In this document: positions 63,924 to 64,000 of the stretch, piece by piece
How the letters are laid out: each line of letters begins with the position of its first letter
Numbering within the stretch: the first letter of the stretch is position 1
Assembly: GCF_900607235.1 (NCBI RefSeq)
Contig: NZ_LR027861.1
Span: forward strand, 1 to 64,000
Length of the DNA stretch: 64,000 bases
DNA from: Olivibacter jilunii
GTDB lineage: Bacteria; Bacteroidota; Bacteroidia; Sphingobacteriales; Sphingobacteriaceae
Direction: 5' to 3'
Made by a program: the position numbers and the translations under genes
Notes under the pieces: model-generated
The model's input: the letters and a program-made list of their open reading frames with translations, nothing else
Told to the model about the DNA's origin: nothing
Databases searched by the model: none

Positions 63924-64000
63924 TTATTCGCCTGCTTTTTTACCTACTCGAAACAACCATCCGGAATCAGTAACTGCATACAGGGCACCGTCCGGTCCTT
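63924..64000 (-). CDS. C-terminus of a probable PQQ-type sugar dehydrogenase, start outside window
   Basis: Only the last 24 codons are in the window; the stop is TAA at 63926-63924. GPDGALYAVTDSG followed by LFRVGKK matches the end of the soluble glucose/sorbosone dehydrogenase (GSDH) propeller, where a last blade strand reads GPDGALYV...GRIYRI. These exported enzymes use PQQ to oxidise aldoses. The identification rests on a short segment. Confidence 0.6.
   Translation of the reverse strand, partial: GPDGALYAVTDSGWLFRVGKKAGE

Noticed and set aside
1-64000. Mobile element, phage, tRNA, rRNA or CRISPR
   Set aside because: No transposase, integrase, cloverleaf, rRNA-like stretch or regular spacer array was found on reading both strands; a tRNA scan and a CRISPR finder would confirm.

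Overview
The window looks like chromosomal DNA of a Bacteroidota member, most likely a Sphingobacteriaceae relative (Olivibacter/Pedobacter/Sphingobacterium type). The evidence is two SusC/SusD outer-membrane import pairs, a hybrid two-component regulator of the HTCS type, many signal peptides ending in AQ/GQ, several Bacteroidota promoters (TTG-N19-21-TAnnTTTG) and few Shine-Dalgarno sites. No rRNA, tRNA, CRISPR array, transposase or prophage gene was seen.

Layout. 1-1529: methionine ABC transporter genes metN and metI (metI runs off the left edge). 1667-10814: a minus-strand operon SusC-SusD-S9 peptidase-double serine hydrolase, in which one protein carries a class C beta-lactamase-like domain and a class A beta-lactamase-like domain. 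11096-24425: mostly housekeeping genes (fused dihydroxyacetone kinase, NDH-2, M1 aminopeptidase, thioesterase, NmrA-type reductase, Omp85-type barrel, DUF2905, MFS exporter, gluconokinase). 24581-31311: lipoprotein, sulfatase, LLM oxidoreductase, then an EEP-family phosphodiesterase and a GH92 enzyme whose usual general acid Glu is Gln. 31362-33652: a three-gene operon divergent from an AraC regulator. 33774-50172: a glycan-utilisation region with a second GH92 (Glu kept) and a polysaccharide utilisation locus SusC-SusD-GH5-GH2, faced by its HTCS sensor/regulator.

50261-61194 is the most unusual part. Four genes on the minus strand form one operon: a soluble multi-PAS hybrid histidine kinase with two receivers and an Hpt domain, a stand-alone receiver protein, a membrane-anchored HEAT-repeat protein, and a 1154-residue fusion of a processive GT2 glycosyltransferase with a complete LtaS-like phosphotransferase (five membrane segments plus catalytic domain). 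A YaiO-type outer-membrane barrel with TPR repeats converges on it and shares its stop palindrome. I read this as a phosphorelay-controlled machine that makes, modifies and possibly exports a surface polymer; the functional link is inference.

61387-64000: small lipoproteins, an alpha/beta hydrolase, an orphan GroES-like protein, a small conserved-looking cytosolic protein with a near-perfect promoter and terminator, and the C-terminus of a probable PQQ-type sugar dehydrogenase.
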